DNA of 64,000 bases, taken from assembly GCF_003691585.1 (NCBI RefSeq), contig NZ_CP033169.1, positions 1,426,001 to 1,490,000 of the forward strand, read 5' to 3'. The DNA is from Biomaibacter acetigenes. GTDB lineage: Bacteria > Bacillota > Thermosediminibacteria > Thermosediminibacterales > Tepidanaerobacteraceae. This document shows positions 1 through 9,300 of this stretch, piece after piece; the stretch's first letter is position 1; every line of letters starts with the position of its first letter. The translations under genes and the position numbers were made by a program. The notes under the pieces are model-generated. The model worked only from the letters and a program-made list of their open reading frames with translations. It did not search any database and was not told the DNA's origin.

Positions 1-2
1 TA

Positions 3-1898
3 AAATTGATGCTTCCGCCCCGGGCAAACAAAAAACAGGAAGCTATATACACCGCGGTGGTTACCTGTGAAAACTTGCCTGATAAAGCTGTCAATCAAAA
101 AAGGGTATGGGAACTTGTTTCAACCTCAGGAGGGCTTTCGGCCCGGGAAATATCTCAAAGAACCGGGCTGCCTGTTTCTTCGGTGCAGGCTGCCTTAACG
201 GCGCTTATTAAAAAAAATATACTCAGTAAAAGTTACCGGGTTATAGACCGAAAACCGAAGATACCTGCAGGAGAAAGGCGTATGACACCGCTAAACCTTA
301 CGCAGGACCAGGTATTGGCTTTGAAAAAGATATTTGCCAATCTTGAAAATCAAAGAAAAACCATACTTTTGTACGGTGTAACTGGCAGCGGCAAAACAGA
401 AATATATATCAGAACCATAGAAAAGGTCCTAAATCAGGGGCAAAAAGCCATTGTGCTGGTTCCCGAAATTTCCCTAACACCTCAGATGCTGGCTATCTTT
501 CAGACAAGATTTCCCGGAAGGGTAGCCGTTATTCACAGCAGGCTGTCCGCCGGGGAAAGATTTGATGAATGGCATATGATATATAACGGTCAGGCGGATG
601 TGGTCATAGGAGCTCGGTCCGCCATCTTTGCACCAATAAAAAACCTGGGTCTGATTATAGTGGATGAAGAGCATGAGTCATCTTATAAACAGGCGGAACA
701 TCCCTATTATGATGCCCGGGCTGCGGCTATTTTCAGGGCCCGGATGCAGAATGCGGCCCTTATATTTGGAAGTGCCACCCCTTCGGTGGAATCCTACTAC
801 AAAGTGGTTACTGGCGAATACCTGCTTGTAAAAATGACAAAGAGAGCATCCGGTATGCCGCTTCCCGAACTGGAAGTTGTGGATATGAGGGAGGAACTAA
901 AGGCCGGAAACCGCCACATATTTAGCCGAAAACTTGTTTCAAGCATAAAACAAACTTTGTCTTGCAACCGGCAGGCGATACTTTTTTTGAACCGGCGAGG
1001 ACATTCGACTTTTGTGATATGCCGCGATTGCGGGTTTGTATTGAAATGTCCTCACTGCGATATTTCGCTTACATATCATTTTGATGATAAAAGTGTAAAA
1101 TGTCATTATTGCGGATACCGTGTAAAAGCCCCGGATATCTGCCCCGTTTGCGGCAGCAGCCATATACGTTATTTTGGCGCCGGGACAGAAAAGGTGGAAC
1201 AGGAGGTGTGCCGGCTTTTTCCGGGAGTGAAAGCTCTACGCATAGATGCGGACACGATTTCAAAAAAAGGGTCTCTGGAGCGTATATTATCCAGCTTCAG
1301 GAAGGGAGATGCCCAGATTTTAATAGGCACCCAAACCGTAGCCAAGGGTCTTGATTTCCCGAAAGTATCCCTTGTAAGTGTTATAACTGCCGACACAGCT
1401 CTTAATATGCCTGATTTCAGGGCCGGGGAGAGGACTTTTCAACTGATTACCCAGGTGGCAGGCAGGGCGGGAAGGGCGGATTTTCCCGGAAAAGTTCTGG
1501 TCCAAACATACTGCCCCGAGTCTTTTGCCATAAAAGCAGCATGTGAAAAGGGCATTACAAAATTTTACCGGGAAGAATTAAAAAACAGACAAAAATCCAA
1601 CTATCCACCCTTTTGTCACCTGTTAAATATAACATTAACCGGTTCTAAACAGGATATGGTGGAGAAAAACGCTACGGAAGTTAAAAATATGTTGTGTGAA
1701 ATTACGGAAGGTGGCCTGGAGATATATGGCCCTGCTCCGGCTCCGCGATACCGCGTAAAAGACAATTACCGCTATCATGTACTATTAAAGAGCAAGAAAG
1801 TGGAAACATTAATTAAAGTTGAGGAATCTTTGAAAGCCATGAAAAAACAGCGAGACATCAAAATCGCGTGGGATATGGACCCGCAAGATTTATTATAA
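3..1898 (+). CDS. priA: Primosomal protein N' (PriA helicase), 5' end outside the window
   Basis: Superfamily 2 DNA helicase that recognises stalled replication forks and starts reloading of the replicative helicase. The visible part runs from a winged-helix-like segment (about residues 25-85) to Walker A GVTGSGKTE (about 124) and the DEEH box in IVDEEHESSY (about 220). Next come the zinc-binding pairs CRDC, CPHC, CHYC and CPVC (about 340-390), then the helicase C-terminal motifs GTQTVAKGLDFP and QVAGRAGRA. The reading frame is open to the left edge and the N-terminal 3'-end-binding domain is absent, so this is about 630 residues of an expected 730-830. It is the usual upstream neighbour of def and fmt. 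Confidence 0.96.
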   Translation, partial: KLMLPPRANKKQEAIYTAVVTCENLPDKAVNQKRVWELVSTSGGLSAREISQRTGLPVSSVQAALTALIKKNILSKSYRVIDRKPKIPAGERRMTPLNLTQDQVLALKKIFANLENQRKTILLYGVTGSGKTEIYIRTIEKVLNQGQKAIVLVPEISLTPQMLAIFQTRFPGRVAVIHSRLSAGERFDEWHMIYNGQADVVIGARSAIFAPIKNLGLIIVDEEHESSYKQAEHPYYDARAAAIFRARMQNAALIFGSATPSVESYYKVVTGEYLLVKMTKRASGMPLPELEVVDMREELKAGNRHIFSRKLVSSIKQTLSCNRQAILFLNRRGHSTFVICRDCGFVLKCPHCDISLTYHFDDKSVKCHYCGYRVKAPDICPVCGSSHIRYFGAGTEKVEQEVCRLFPGVKALRIDADTISKKGSLERILSSFRKGDAQILIGTQTVAKGLDFPKVSLVSVITADTALNMPDFRAGERTFQLITQVAGRAGRADFPGKVLVQTYCPESFAIKAACEKGITKFYREELKNRQKSNYPPFCHLLNITLTGSKQDMVEKNATEVKNMLCEITEGGLEIYGPAPAPRYRVKDNYRYHVLLKSKKVETLIKVEESLKAMKKQRDIKIAWDMDPQDLL

Positions 1899-1983
1899 CG
1901 AGGCGAAAAGATGTCCCCCACCTCTGCAGGTGGCGGGTGCCAATTTGTTTTTCAGGCGACGGGTCATAATCTCACGCCTCGTT
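1897..1983. repeat. Structured intergenic element between priA and def
   Basis: A perfect 9-bp inverted repeat (AACGAGGCG at 1897-1905, CGCCTCGTT at 1975-1983) encloses about 70 bases. Inside is a second perfect hairpin, CCACCT-CTGC-AGGTGG. The left arm overlaps the last bases of the priA stop codon. There is no T-run, so it does not look like a simple terminator. The nested fold and sharp edges suggest a dispersed structured repeat or a processed RNA hairpin in the priA-def message. Function unknown. Confidence 0.5.
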
Positions 1984-2053
1984 GCAACGATGTGTTGAAA
2001 CTGCTCCGCAGTTTCCTCTGATGTTTAAAACTGCAGAAAGGGAGAAAAAGTTA

Positions 2054-2518
2054 ATGGCAATACGAAACATACGTAAATATGGAGACGAGATTTTGAGAAA
2101 AAAAGCCCGGGATGTGACAGTTTTTGATGACAATTTAAAAACGCTGCTGGAGGATATGGCAGAAACCATGAAAGATGCCAACGGGGTTGGTCTTGCGGCA
2201 CCCCAGGTCGGTATATTAAAAAAAGTGGTGGTAATTGATGTGGGCAATGGTTTGATAGAACTTATCAATCCTGAAATAGTTTTTGAGGAAGGCGAAGTTG
2301 TAGAAGTTGAAGGGTGCCTGAGTATTCCGGGAGTTAACGGCGAAGTTGCACGGCCTCAAAAAGTCAAAGTTAAGGCCCTGGATAGAAATGGAAAAAAGAT
2401 TGAAATTGAAGGTGAAGATTTGCTGGCCCGAGCATTATGCCATGAGATAGACCATCTCAATGGTATTCTATTTGTGGATAAGGTAATAAAATTTGTAAAA
2501 CCTGATAGTGAGGGATAA
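2054..2518 (+). CDS. def: Peptide deformylase
   Basis: Metalloenzyme that removes the N-formyl group from new polypeptides. All three family motifs are present in order: [10 protein letters not shown] (about residue 41), EGCLSIPG (about 86, metal-ligand Cys) and HEIDHLNG (about 128, two ligand His and catalytic Glu). The product is 154 residues, normal for the short Gram-positive type. The ATG at 2054 has a purine-rich AAAGGGAG upstream and begins [11 protein letters not shown] as in homologues; the frame stays open further upstream, into the structured element, but that part is not conserved. It pairs functionally with fmt, which begins 2 bases after its stop codon. Confidence 0.96.
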   Translation: MAIRNIRKYGDEILRKKARDVTVFDDNLKTLLEDMAETMKDANGVGLAAPQVGILKKVVVIDVGNGLIELINPEIVFEEGEVVEVEGCLSIPGVNGEVARPQKVKVKALDRNGKKIEIEGEDLLARALCHEIDHLNGILFVDKVIKFVKPDSEG

Positions 2519-2520
2519 AA

Positions 2521-3456
2521 ATGAATGTAATTTTCATGGGAACCCCGGAGTTTGCGGTGCCCTCACTGAAAACACTCCTGGATACGGTCAATGTCCAGGC
2601 GGTGGTTACCCAGCCTGACAGGCCCGTGGGAAGAAAGAGAATAATCACTCCTCCACCGGTTAAAAAGATAGCCGTTGAAAATGGGCTTCAGGTGTTTCAA
2701 CCTGAAAAGGTGAGGGATGAGCAGTTTATAAAGGTCCTTTCATCATTTAAACCGGATTTGATAGTGGTAGCGGCTTTCGGCCAGATACTTCCAAGACAAG
2801 TCCTTAAAGTTCCTTCTATCGGCTGCATAAATGTGCATGCATCTCTGCTGCCGAAATACCGCGGGGCGGCCCCCATACAGTGGTCTATCATAAATGGTGA
2901 GCAAGTTACCGGTATTACTATCATGTGGATGGACGAGGGTCTCGATACCGGAGATATATTTCTTCAGGAACAACTGGAGATAAAAAAGGAATGGACTTAT
3001 GAGGACCTGGCCAGGGAAATGTCGCTTCTGGGCGGTAAAGTGCTGAAGAAATCCATAGAGATGATAAAATCAGGAAATCTTATACATGTACCCCAGGACC
3101 CTGAAAAAGCTACCTATGCCCCCATGCTCAAAAAGGAGCACGGCAGAATAGACTGGAATAAAAGTGCTGTGGATATATATAATCTCATAAGGGGACTTTA
3201 TCCATGGCCGGGGGCCTATACTTTGAGAAACGGCCAGGAAATAAAGATATGGGAAGCTGAAGCAATTCCACAAGAAAGGAAAGTTTCTCCGGGCAAATTT
3301 TACGGCACGGTCAGGGGTAAAGGGTTCCTTATTGGCTGCTCGGAAGGCTGCCTCCTTGTAAAGGAACTACAGGAAGCGGGAAGAAAGAGAATGACTGCTA
3401 TGGAGTATATGGCAGGGCACCCCATGAGTGAGGGAGATAATTTTGCAGATGCCTAA
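2521..3456 (+). CDS. fmt: Methionyl-tRNA formyltransferase
   Basis: Transfers a formyl group from 10-formyltetrahydrofolate to Met-tRNA(fMet), giving the initiator tRNA whose product Def later deformylates. The N-terminus MNVIFMGTPEFAVPSL, the catalytic-domain stretch HASLLPKYRGAAPIQW (about residues 108-123) and DEGLDTGDIF (about 140) are typical. The C-terminal tRNA-binding domain covers about 205-311. At 311 residues it is full length. Its 3' end overlaps the start of the next gene, so the two are translationally coupled. Confidence 0.97.
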   Translation: MNVIFMGTPEFAVPSLKTLLDTVNVQAVVTQPDRPVGRKRIITPPPVKKIAVENGLQVFQPEKVRDEQFIKVLSSFKPDLIVVAAFGQILPRQVLKVPSIGCINVHASLLPKYRGAAPIQWSIINGEQVTGITIMWMDEGLDTGDIFLQEQLEIKKEWTYEDLAREMSLLGGKVLKKSIEMIKSGNLIHVPQDPEKATYAPMLKKEHGRIDWNKSAVDIYNLIRGLYPWPGAYTLRNGQEIKIWEAEAIPQERKVSPGKFYGTVRGKGFLIGCSEGCLLVKELQEAGRKRMTAMEYMAGHPMSEGDNFADA

Positions 3457-4285
3457 ACCCGCAGAAGGGAACGTGAGAATTAAAAAAAGGATATTTATAG
3501 GGCTGCTTACCGCCAGCATAGCCCTTATTGTTTTAATGCTTCTGACCGGTATATTTATATATTTAAATAAATTTGGAAACTGGTACAGGTATATACTCCT
3601 GTTGATAGTAGCTTTTTTAAGTATTTTCATCTTTATTGTCAGTATAGGCCTGACCGGGGTGGTTATGACCCTCTGGCATGTAAAGACTTTTTTCGGGCTG
3701 CAGGATTTAATGAATGTGTCTATAAATATATTGTTTCCTATAGCGCTGGCTCTTGGAGAAATGCTTCACATACCCAGGGATATTATAAAAAGTTCATACA
3801 TAGAGGTCAACAATAAGCTCACCCAGAGCAGGGTTTTTAATATAGACCCTGCCAGGATTTTGATACTGGCACCGCACTGCCTTCAAAAATGGGATTGTCC
3901 TTATAAAGTAACTGCTGATGTTTCAAATTGCCATCACTGCGGACGGTGTGATATTGACAGGCTCTGGAAGCTGAGCAAACAAAAAGGTGTAAATCTTGCG
4001 GTGGTCACCGGTGGAACTCTTGCCCGCAAAATGGTGGTTGAACATAAACCCAGGGCCATTGTAGCTATCGCATGTGAGAGGGATTTGACCGAAGGCATCC
4101 TGGATACAAATCCCCTGCCCGTGATCGGTGTATTGAATATAAGACCCGAGGGACCATGTAAAAATACATGCGTGGATGTGGACAGAGTTTCCGAAGCAGT
4201 GGATTTTTTCTTAAGTGGAAAAACCAGTCGGGAAATAGGAAGGAGCCTTGAGAAATTTGAAAAATGCCAGAGAATTGGCCATTGA
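3443..4285 (+). CDS. DUF116 membrane protein with cysteine cluster
   Basis: Member of the DUF116 family, found in Clostridia between fmt and rsmB; no function is established. Two hydrophobic helices occupy about residues 15-75. The cytoplasmic part carries the cysteine-rich sequence CPYKVTADVSNCHHCGRCD, which looks able to bind a metal or an iron-sulfur cluster. Further Cys occur in AIACERD and GPCKNTC. Start choice: TTG at 3443 sits 6 bases behind AGGGAG; GTG at 3428 and ATG at 3449 are alternatives in the same frame. It overlaps fmt upstream and rsmB downstream, which suggests co-expression with the translation genes. Confidence 0.85.
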   Translation: MQMPKPAEGNVRIKKRIFIGLLTASIALIVLMLLTGIFIYLNKFGNWYRYILLLIVAFLSIFIFIVSIGLTGVVMTLWHVKTFFGLQDLMNVSINILFPIALALGEMLHIPRDIIKSSYIEVNNKLTQSRVFNIDPARILILAPHCLQKWDCPYKVTADVSNCHHCGRCDIDRLWKLSKQKGVNLAVVTGGTLARKMVVEHKPRAIVAIACERDLTEGILDTNPLPVIGVLNIRPEGPCKNTCVDVDRVSEAVDFFLSGKTSREIGRSLEKFEKCQRIGH

Positions 4286-5603
4286 AATACTCATAGATTC
4301 CCAGCAGGGTTCGTACAGCAATCTTGCCTTGAATAAATATTTAACTCAAGACATCCCCGCGATAGATAGGGCTTTTGTGACCGAACTGGTATACGGCGTG
4401 CTGAAGTACAGGATGAAGCTGGACTATATAATATCCCAATTTTCAAAAATAGAACTTTCAAAGATGTCCTGGCCTGTGCTGAACACCCTCAGAATCGGAA
4501 TTTACCAGTTGATGTTTCTGGATAAGGTCCCGGTTTTTGCAGCGGTCAACGAGTCGGTTAATCTGGCAAAAAAAATGGAAAATCCCGGGGCGGCAAGATT
4601 TGTAAACGCAGTGCTCAGAAACATAGTCAGAAATAAAAATGTCATCACCTATCCGGACCCTGTAAGGCATCCCCAAGAATTCCTTTCGATATATTATTCC
4701 TTTCCCAAATGGATGGTGGAAAGATGGATAAAATTGTACGGTTTCGATTTTACAAGAGATTTATGCGAGGCTTTTAACCAGAAACCACGGGTATGCATCC
4801 GGATCAATACCTTGAAAACAAATAAAGAAAAGCTAAAGTCAACCCTTGAAAGTGAAGGCGTTAAAGTAATACCCGGTGTAATGTTTGAAGAAGCCTTTTA
4901 TATAGAAGACATTCCTCAGCTTAAACAGTTGAAAAGCTTTCATGACGGGCTTTTTCAACCCCAGGATGAAAGCTCCATGATTGCCGCCAGAGCTCTTGGG
5001 GTCCGGAGCGGAGATATGGTGCTGGATGTGGCGGCCGCACCGGGAGGTAAGACCACCCATATTGCCCAGATTATGGCGAATAAAGGCAGCATAACCGCAT
5101 GGGATATTCATCCCCACCGTGTGGAGCTCATTAAAGAAACCTGCAGGCGCCTGGGTACCACCATTGTGGATGCTCAGGTAAGGGATTCTCGGCTGAAGGA
5201 TAAAGATATGCACAATAAATTTGATAAAGTGCTGGTGGACGCCCCATGTTCCGGCCTGGGTGTGATCCGCAGAAAGCCTGACATTAAATGGTCAAAAAAA
5301 CCCGAGGACATATCGGTCTTAACTACCGAGCAACAGAGAATATTGGAGGTATGTTCACAATATGTTAAACTCAACGGGATTTTAGTTTACAGCACTTGCA
5401 GCATTGAGCCCGAGGAAAACCAGCAGATTGTGGAAGCATTTCTTGAAAACAACGGCAATTTTGTATATGATGATATGAGGCCGTATCTTCCCGAAAAACT
5501 TGCGATGGAGCTTAAAGAACCCTATGGATGGATCCAACTTTATCCCAACATCCATAAAGTCGATGGATTTTTCGTTGCCAGATTAAAGAGGGTGGGTAAA
5601 TAA
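4248..5603 (+). CDS. rsmB: 16S rRNA (cytosine-967-C5)-methyltransferase RsmB
   Basis: SAM-dependent m5C methyltransferase for position 967 of 16S rRNA. An N-terminal NusB-like RNA-binding domain (about residues 1-140) is followed by the Rossmann methyltransferase domain. The latter has VLDVAAAPGGKTTH (SAM site, about 262), the DAPCSGLG Cys and the catalytic STCSIEPEEN Cys (about 387). Length 451 is standard. TTG at 4248 lies just after GGAAGGAG inside the end of the DUF116 gene, so the two overlap by 38 bases. Only one base pattern separates it from rlmN, which starts on the base after its stop codon. Confidence 0.96.
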   Translation: MRNLKNARELAIEILIDSQQGSYSNLALNKYLTQDIPAIDRAFVTELVYGVLKYRMKLDYIISQFSKIELSKMSWPVLNTLRIGIYQLMFLDKVPVFAAVNESVNLAKKMENPGAARFVNAVLRNIVRNKNVITYPDPVRHPQEFLSIYYSFPKWMVERWIKLYGFDFTRDLCEAFNQKPRVCIRINTLKTNKEKLKSTLESEGVKVIPGVMFEEAFYIEDIPQLKQLKSFHDGLFQPQDESSMIAARALGVRSGDMVLDVAAAPGGKTTHIAQIMANKGSITAWDIHPHRVELIKETCRRLGTTIVDAQVRDSRLKDKDMHNKFDKVLVDAPCSGLGVIRRKPDIKWSKKPEDISVLTTEQQRILEVCSQYVKLNGILVYSTCSIEPEENQQIVEAFLENNGNFVYDDMRPYLPEKLAMELKEPYGWIQLYPNIHKVDGFFVARLKRVGK

Positions 5604-6641
5604 ATGGAGAAGAGAAATCTCAAGGGTTTGACGCTGCAGGAACTGGAAGAATTTATGGCGGCGCTGGGAGAACCTGCATACAGAGCCAGGCAGATTTTTA
5701 AATGGATTTATAAGGGCGTAACCCGGTTTGAATTGATGACCGATTTGCCAAAAAACCTTATGCAAAAATTAAACGATAAAGCCCGCATAAGCATGATAGA
5801 AATATACAGGAAGATTGAATCTTCTTTGGACCAGACTATCAAATATGTTTTTTTACTGGAAGATGGCAATATGGTGGAAGGCGTAAAAATGGAGTATTCC
5901 TTCGGTATGAGCGCCTGTGTTTCAAGCCAGGTAGGATGCCGCATGGGTTGTGCCTTCTGTGCTTCTGCCATTGGGGGGATGGTCAGAAACCTCACAGCCG
6001 GTGAAATGGCTGATGAAGTTCTGGCCATCGAAAAAGACACCGGGAAAAAAGTGGGTAGGGTGGTGGTAATGGGCAGCGGAGAGCCTCTTTTAAATTATGA
6101 TGAACTGATCAAATTTTTAAATTTGCTAAATTCTCCTCTGGCTTTCAACATCAGTTTCAGGAGAATAACCATATCTACCTGCGGCATCGTGCCGGAAATA
6201 ATCCGGCTGGCCGATGAGGGGATTCCGGTAACCCTGGCGGTTTCCCTTCATGCCCCCGATGACAGCCTGCGCAACAAGCTCATGCCTGTAAATCGTAATT
6301 ACCCAATTTTACAATTGTTAGATGCGTGTAAATATTATATAATAAAGACAAAACGCCGCATAACTTTTGAATATGCTCTCATATCACAGGTAAATGACAC
6401 CATAGAATGCGCACAAAAGCTTTCAAGGCTCTTAAAGGGAATGTTGTGCCATGTAAACCTGATACCGCTAAACGCAGTTAGGGGAAAGGGTTTTGAAAAG
6501 AGTAAGCCTGATCAGGTTGCCGCTTTTAAAAACATACTATCAAATAGCGGGATTTCCAATACAGTAAGAAGAGAAATGGGTGCAGATATTGAAGCCGCCT
6601 GCGGTCAACTCAGAAGAAGTATTTTAGACGAGGTGAAATGA
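5604..6641 (+). CDS. rlmN: Dual-specificity 23S rRNA/tRNA adenine C2-methyltransferase RlmN
   Basis: Radical SAM enzyme that methylates C2 of A2503 in 23S rRNA and A37 in some tRNAs. The 4Fe-4S motif CRMGCAFC lies near residue 112. The second essential cysteine, which carries the methyl group, is in EMGADIEAACGQL close to the C-terminus (about 335). GSGEPLLNY and VSLHAPDD are family signatures. Length 345 is normal. It follows rsmB directly, and its stop codon overlaps the start of the phosphatase gene (ATGA), so the run rsmB-rlmN-stp-prkC is one transcription unit. Confidence 0.97.
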   Translation: MEKRNLKGLTLQELEEFMAALGEPAYRARQIFKWIYKGVTRFELMTDLPKNLMQKLNDKARISMIEIYRKIESSLDQTIKYVFLLEDGNMVEGVKMEYSFGMSACVSSQVGCRMGCAFCASAIGGMVRNLTAGEMADEVLAIEKDTGKKVGRVVVMGSGEPLLNYDELIKFLNLLNSPLAFNISFRRITISTCGIVPEIIRLADEGIPVTLAVSLHAPDDSLRNKLMPVNRNYPILQLLDACKYYIIKTKRRITFEYALISQVNDTIECAQKLSRLLKGMLCHVNLIPLNAVRGKGFEKSKPDQVAAFKNILSNSGISNTVRREMGADIEAACGQLRRSILDEVK

Positions 6642-7375
6642 TGATATTTTCTGCAAAAACCTGTGTTGGTAGAGTAAGATCCAACAATGAAGACGCTTTT
6701 TATGTTCCCCCGAAAAATGGGAATTACCCTGAACTTTTTATGGTGGCCGATGGCATGGGGGGGCACCGCGGTGGCGAAGTAGCAAGCCAAATGGCGGTTA
6801 AAGAGGTATCGGATTATATAAATGCCCGTTTTTCGAAGGATTTCAATGAGGACCTGATAAAAGCTATGATAAATGATTCCATAATGGAGGCAAATAGAAA
6901 AATATTGATGGCGGCAATGGACCATGAAGAATGGGCAGGCATGGGCACAACGCTTACCATGGTTCTCTTCCTTGGGAAAAAAATATTCATTGGCCATGTA
7001 GGTGACAGCAGGGCATACATGATAAGGAACAATACCATTACACAACTGACAAGAGATCATTCACTGGTGTGGCAGCTTATGGAAGAGGGAAGACTTACCC
7101 TGGATGAGACCAGGACTCATCCAATGAAAAATATCATTACAAGAGCCCTGGGCACCGATAGAGTGCTGGAGCCTGACTTTTTAGAATACGACCTGGAAAA
7201 GAATGATATAATTGTTCTGTGCAGCGATGGACTTACAAACATGCTGGAAGACGATGAGATTAAAAATATTGTTTGCGGTCAAGAACTCGAAACGGCAGCC
7301 GAAATGTTGATACATGCGGCAAATCTGCATGGTGGAATCGACAATATTACGGTAGAGTTAATCAGAGCAGATTAG
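6638..7375 (+). CDS. stp: PP2C-type serine/threonine phosphatase Stp/PrpC
   Basis: Mn/Mg-dependent protein phosphatase that reverses phosphorylation by the PASTA kinase encoded next. PP2C metal-binding motifs are all visible: DGMGGHRGGE (about residue 35), GDSRAYM (about 122), SDGLTNML (about 190) and GGIDNITV near the C-terminus. Length 245 matches the Firmicute group. ATG at 6638 overlaps the rlmN stop and lies 4 bases behind GAGGTG; ATG at 6641 is possible. The stp-prkC pairing is conserved across Firmicutes. Confidence 0.96.
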   Translation: MMIFSAKTCVGRVRSNNEDAFYVPPKNGNYPELFMVADGMGGHRGGEVASQMAVKEVSDYINARFSKDFNEDLIKAMINDSIMEANRKILMAAMDHEEWAGMGTTLTMVLFLGKKIFIGHVGDSRAYMIRNNTITQLTRDHSLVWQLMEEGRLTLDETRTHPMKNIITRALGTDRVLEPDFLEYDLEKNDIIVLCSDGLTNMLEDDEIKNIVCGQELETAAEMLIHAANLHGGIDNITVELIRAD

Positions 7376-7390
7376 CATGGAGTGATGAAC

Positions 7391-9271
7391 ATGATTGAAA
7401 AAACACTGGGAAACCGGTATACAATTCTTGAGGAAATTGGTGGCGGAGGTATGGCGGTAGTATATAGAGCCCGTGATACCCTGCTGAACCGGATAGTAGC
7501 CATAAAGGTTTTACGCCCCGAGTTTTCCGGGCATAATGATTTTGTCAGGAGGTTTAGAAGGGAGGCTCAGGCTGCAGCCAGCCTTTCTCATCCCAATATC
7601 GTAAGCATTTATGATGTAGGCCAGCAAAATGGGCTTTACTATATTGTAATGGAATACATTGAAGGCAAGACATTGAAAGAGCTTATAAAATTGAAAGCTC
7701 CCATGCCGCCCATGGAAGTCATCGAGATAGGAAAGCAAATTTGTGATGCCCTGGAATGTGCCCATAAAAACAAGATAGTACACCGGGATATCAAATCCCA
7801 CAATATAATTATTACTCCCGAAGGAAGGGTAAAGGTGGCTGATTTCGGCATTGCTAGAGCAACCGCCGATACAACTATCACAAATACAGGCAGCGTGTTT
7901 GGTTCTGTTCATTATTTTTCTCCAGAACAAGCAAGAAGTGATATGGTAGATGAACGCTCCGATATATATTCCCTTGGAGTGGTGCTATACGAAGCCCTGG
8001 CAGGCAAACTCCCCTTCGAGGGTCAAACCCCTGTGGCCATTGCATTAAAGCAAATACAGGATAGTCCCTCACCTATTTCAAATATAATACCGGGTTTTCC
8101 TGAAGAACTGGAGGCCATTATTGAAAAATGTATGGCCAAGTCACCGGATGAAAGGTTTCAGAGCGCTGCAGAACTTAAAAGGGAGTTAAACGAAGTCTCT
8201 CAGCACTCCGATATTGTAAACTTTAAGCCATCGGAACTGGAGCATACATTGGTTCTGAACAATACTCAAAAAGAGCAATTTTCAAAAACTTCTCCGAAAA
8301 TCCAGAACTCCGTTTCCCGAAAAGCCAGGAAGTCATCAATCTTTAGAAATATAGCCATAGTTTTATTAGTAATAGCATTGTTTAGCGCGTTTTCGTACCT
8401 TGGCGCCGTCTGGGCCCGAAAATATTTTGAGGTGCCTGAAGTCAGCGTTCCAAATGTCATAGGTAAATCCGAAGAAGAAGCATCAGCCGAACTTGCCCAA
8501 AAGAATCTTAAATATACTGCCGATAGAGTTTTTGACAAAGCGCCTGACGGACAGGTAATTGATCAGGACCCAAAGGGAGGAGAAACTGTCAAGGTGAATC
8601 ATCCTCCTATAAGCCTTGTCATCAGCAAGGGGCCGAAAACCAGCAAGGTTCCCAGGATTGTCGGCTCGAGCGAACAGGATGGTATTGCTATGCTGACTAA
8701 TAACGGTTTTGCAGTGGGCAGTATCTCCAGGGAATATTCCGATGAATTTCCCGAGGGTGTAATCCTCGATCAGAACCCCAGGGCGGACCTATCACTTCCT
8801 GAAGGAACTGCCATAAATTTCACCGTGAGCCTTGGCCCTGAAATAAAACAGTCAAATACACCTGTATTAATAGGCAAGACACTGGATGATGCAAAAAAAC
8901 TACTGGAAGAACAGAAATTACAGATAGGTACCATCACCAAAAAATCCAGTGATGCCGTTCCGGAAAACACAGTTATGGATCAAAGCCCCAGACCCGGTGA
9001 CCCCATAGGTCCGGAAGGAACCGTAGACCTTGTTGTAAGCAGCGGTCCGCTAAAAATAAAAAAATTAAATTTAAGCATACCTTTGCCTTCAAAACCCTCA
9101 GAGTTTGCCATCAAGGTTATTGTATCGGATGACCTCGACGAAAACCGGCTGGTATATAATAAAAGGCATACTCCCCAGGACAGCCCCTTAATTATTCCCA
9201 TTGAAGGGGCAGGGGTTATGAATGTGGAAGTATGGCTTGACAATACACTACTTCTAAAAGAATCCTATTGA
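7391..9271 (+). CDS. prkC: PASTA-domain serine/threonine kinase PrkC
   Basis: Membrane Ser/Thr kinase that senses peptidoglycan fragments and regulates cell-wall metabolism, dormancy and spore germination. Kinase domain, about residues 8-270: GGGGMAVVYRA loop, AIKVL lysine, HRDIKSHN catalytic loop and DFGIAR. A single membrane helix follows at about 318-340, then three extracellular PASTA domains at about 352-555 and a short C-terminal extension. ATG at 7391 is preferred because GGAG lies 8 bases upstream; GTG 7382 and ATG 7385 are in frame. In most relatives rsgA follows; here rpe follows directly. Confidence 0.96.
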   Translation: MIEKTLGNRYTILEEIGGGGMAVVYRARDTLLNRIVAIKVLRPEFSGHNDFVRRFRREAQAAASLSHPNIVSIYDVGQQNGLYYIVMEYIEGKTLKELIKLKAPMPPMEVIEIGKQICDALECAHKNKIVHRDIKSHNIIITPEGRVKVADFGIARATADTTITNTGSVFGSVHYFSPEQARSDMVDERSDIYSLGVVLYEALAGKLPFEGQTPVAIALKQIQDSPSPISNIIPGFPEELEAIIEKCMAKSPDERFQSAAELKRELNEVSQHSDIVNFKPSELEHTLVLNNTQKEQFSKTSPKIQNSVSRKARKSSIFRNIAIVLLVIALFSAFSYLGAVWARKYFEVPEVSVPNVIGKSEEEASAELAQKNLKYTADRVFDKAPDGQVIDQDPKGGETVKVNHPPISLVISKGPKTSKVPRIVGSSEQDGIAMLTNNGFAVGSISREYSDEFPEGVILDQNPRADLSLPEGTAINFTVSLGPEIKQSNTPVLIGKTLDDAKKLLEEQKLQIGTITKKSSDAVPENTVMDQSPRPGDPIGPEGTVDLVVSSGPLKIKKLNLSIPLPSKPSEFAIKVIVSDDLDENRLVYNKRHTPQDSPLIIPIEGAGVMNVEVWLDNTLLLKESY

Positions 9272-9300
9272 TTCGATATTTTTTAAGGGAGAGGTTTGCC

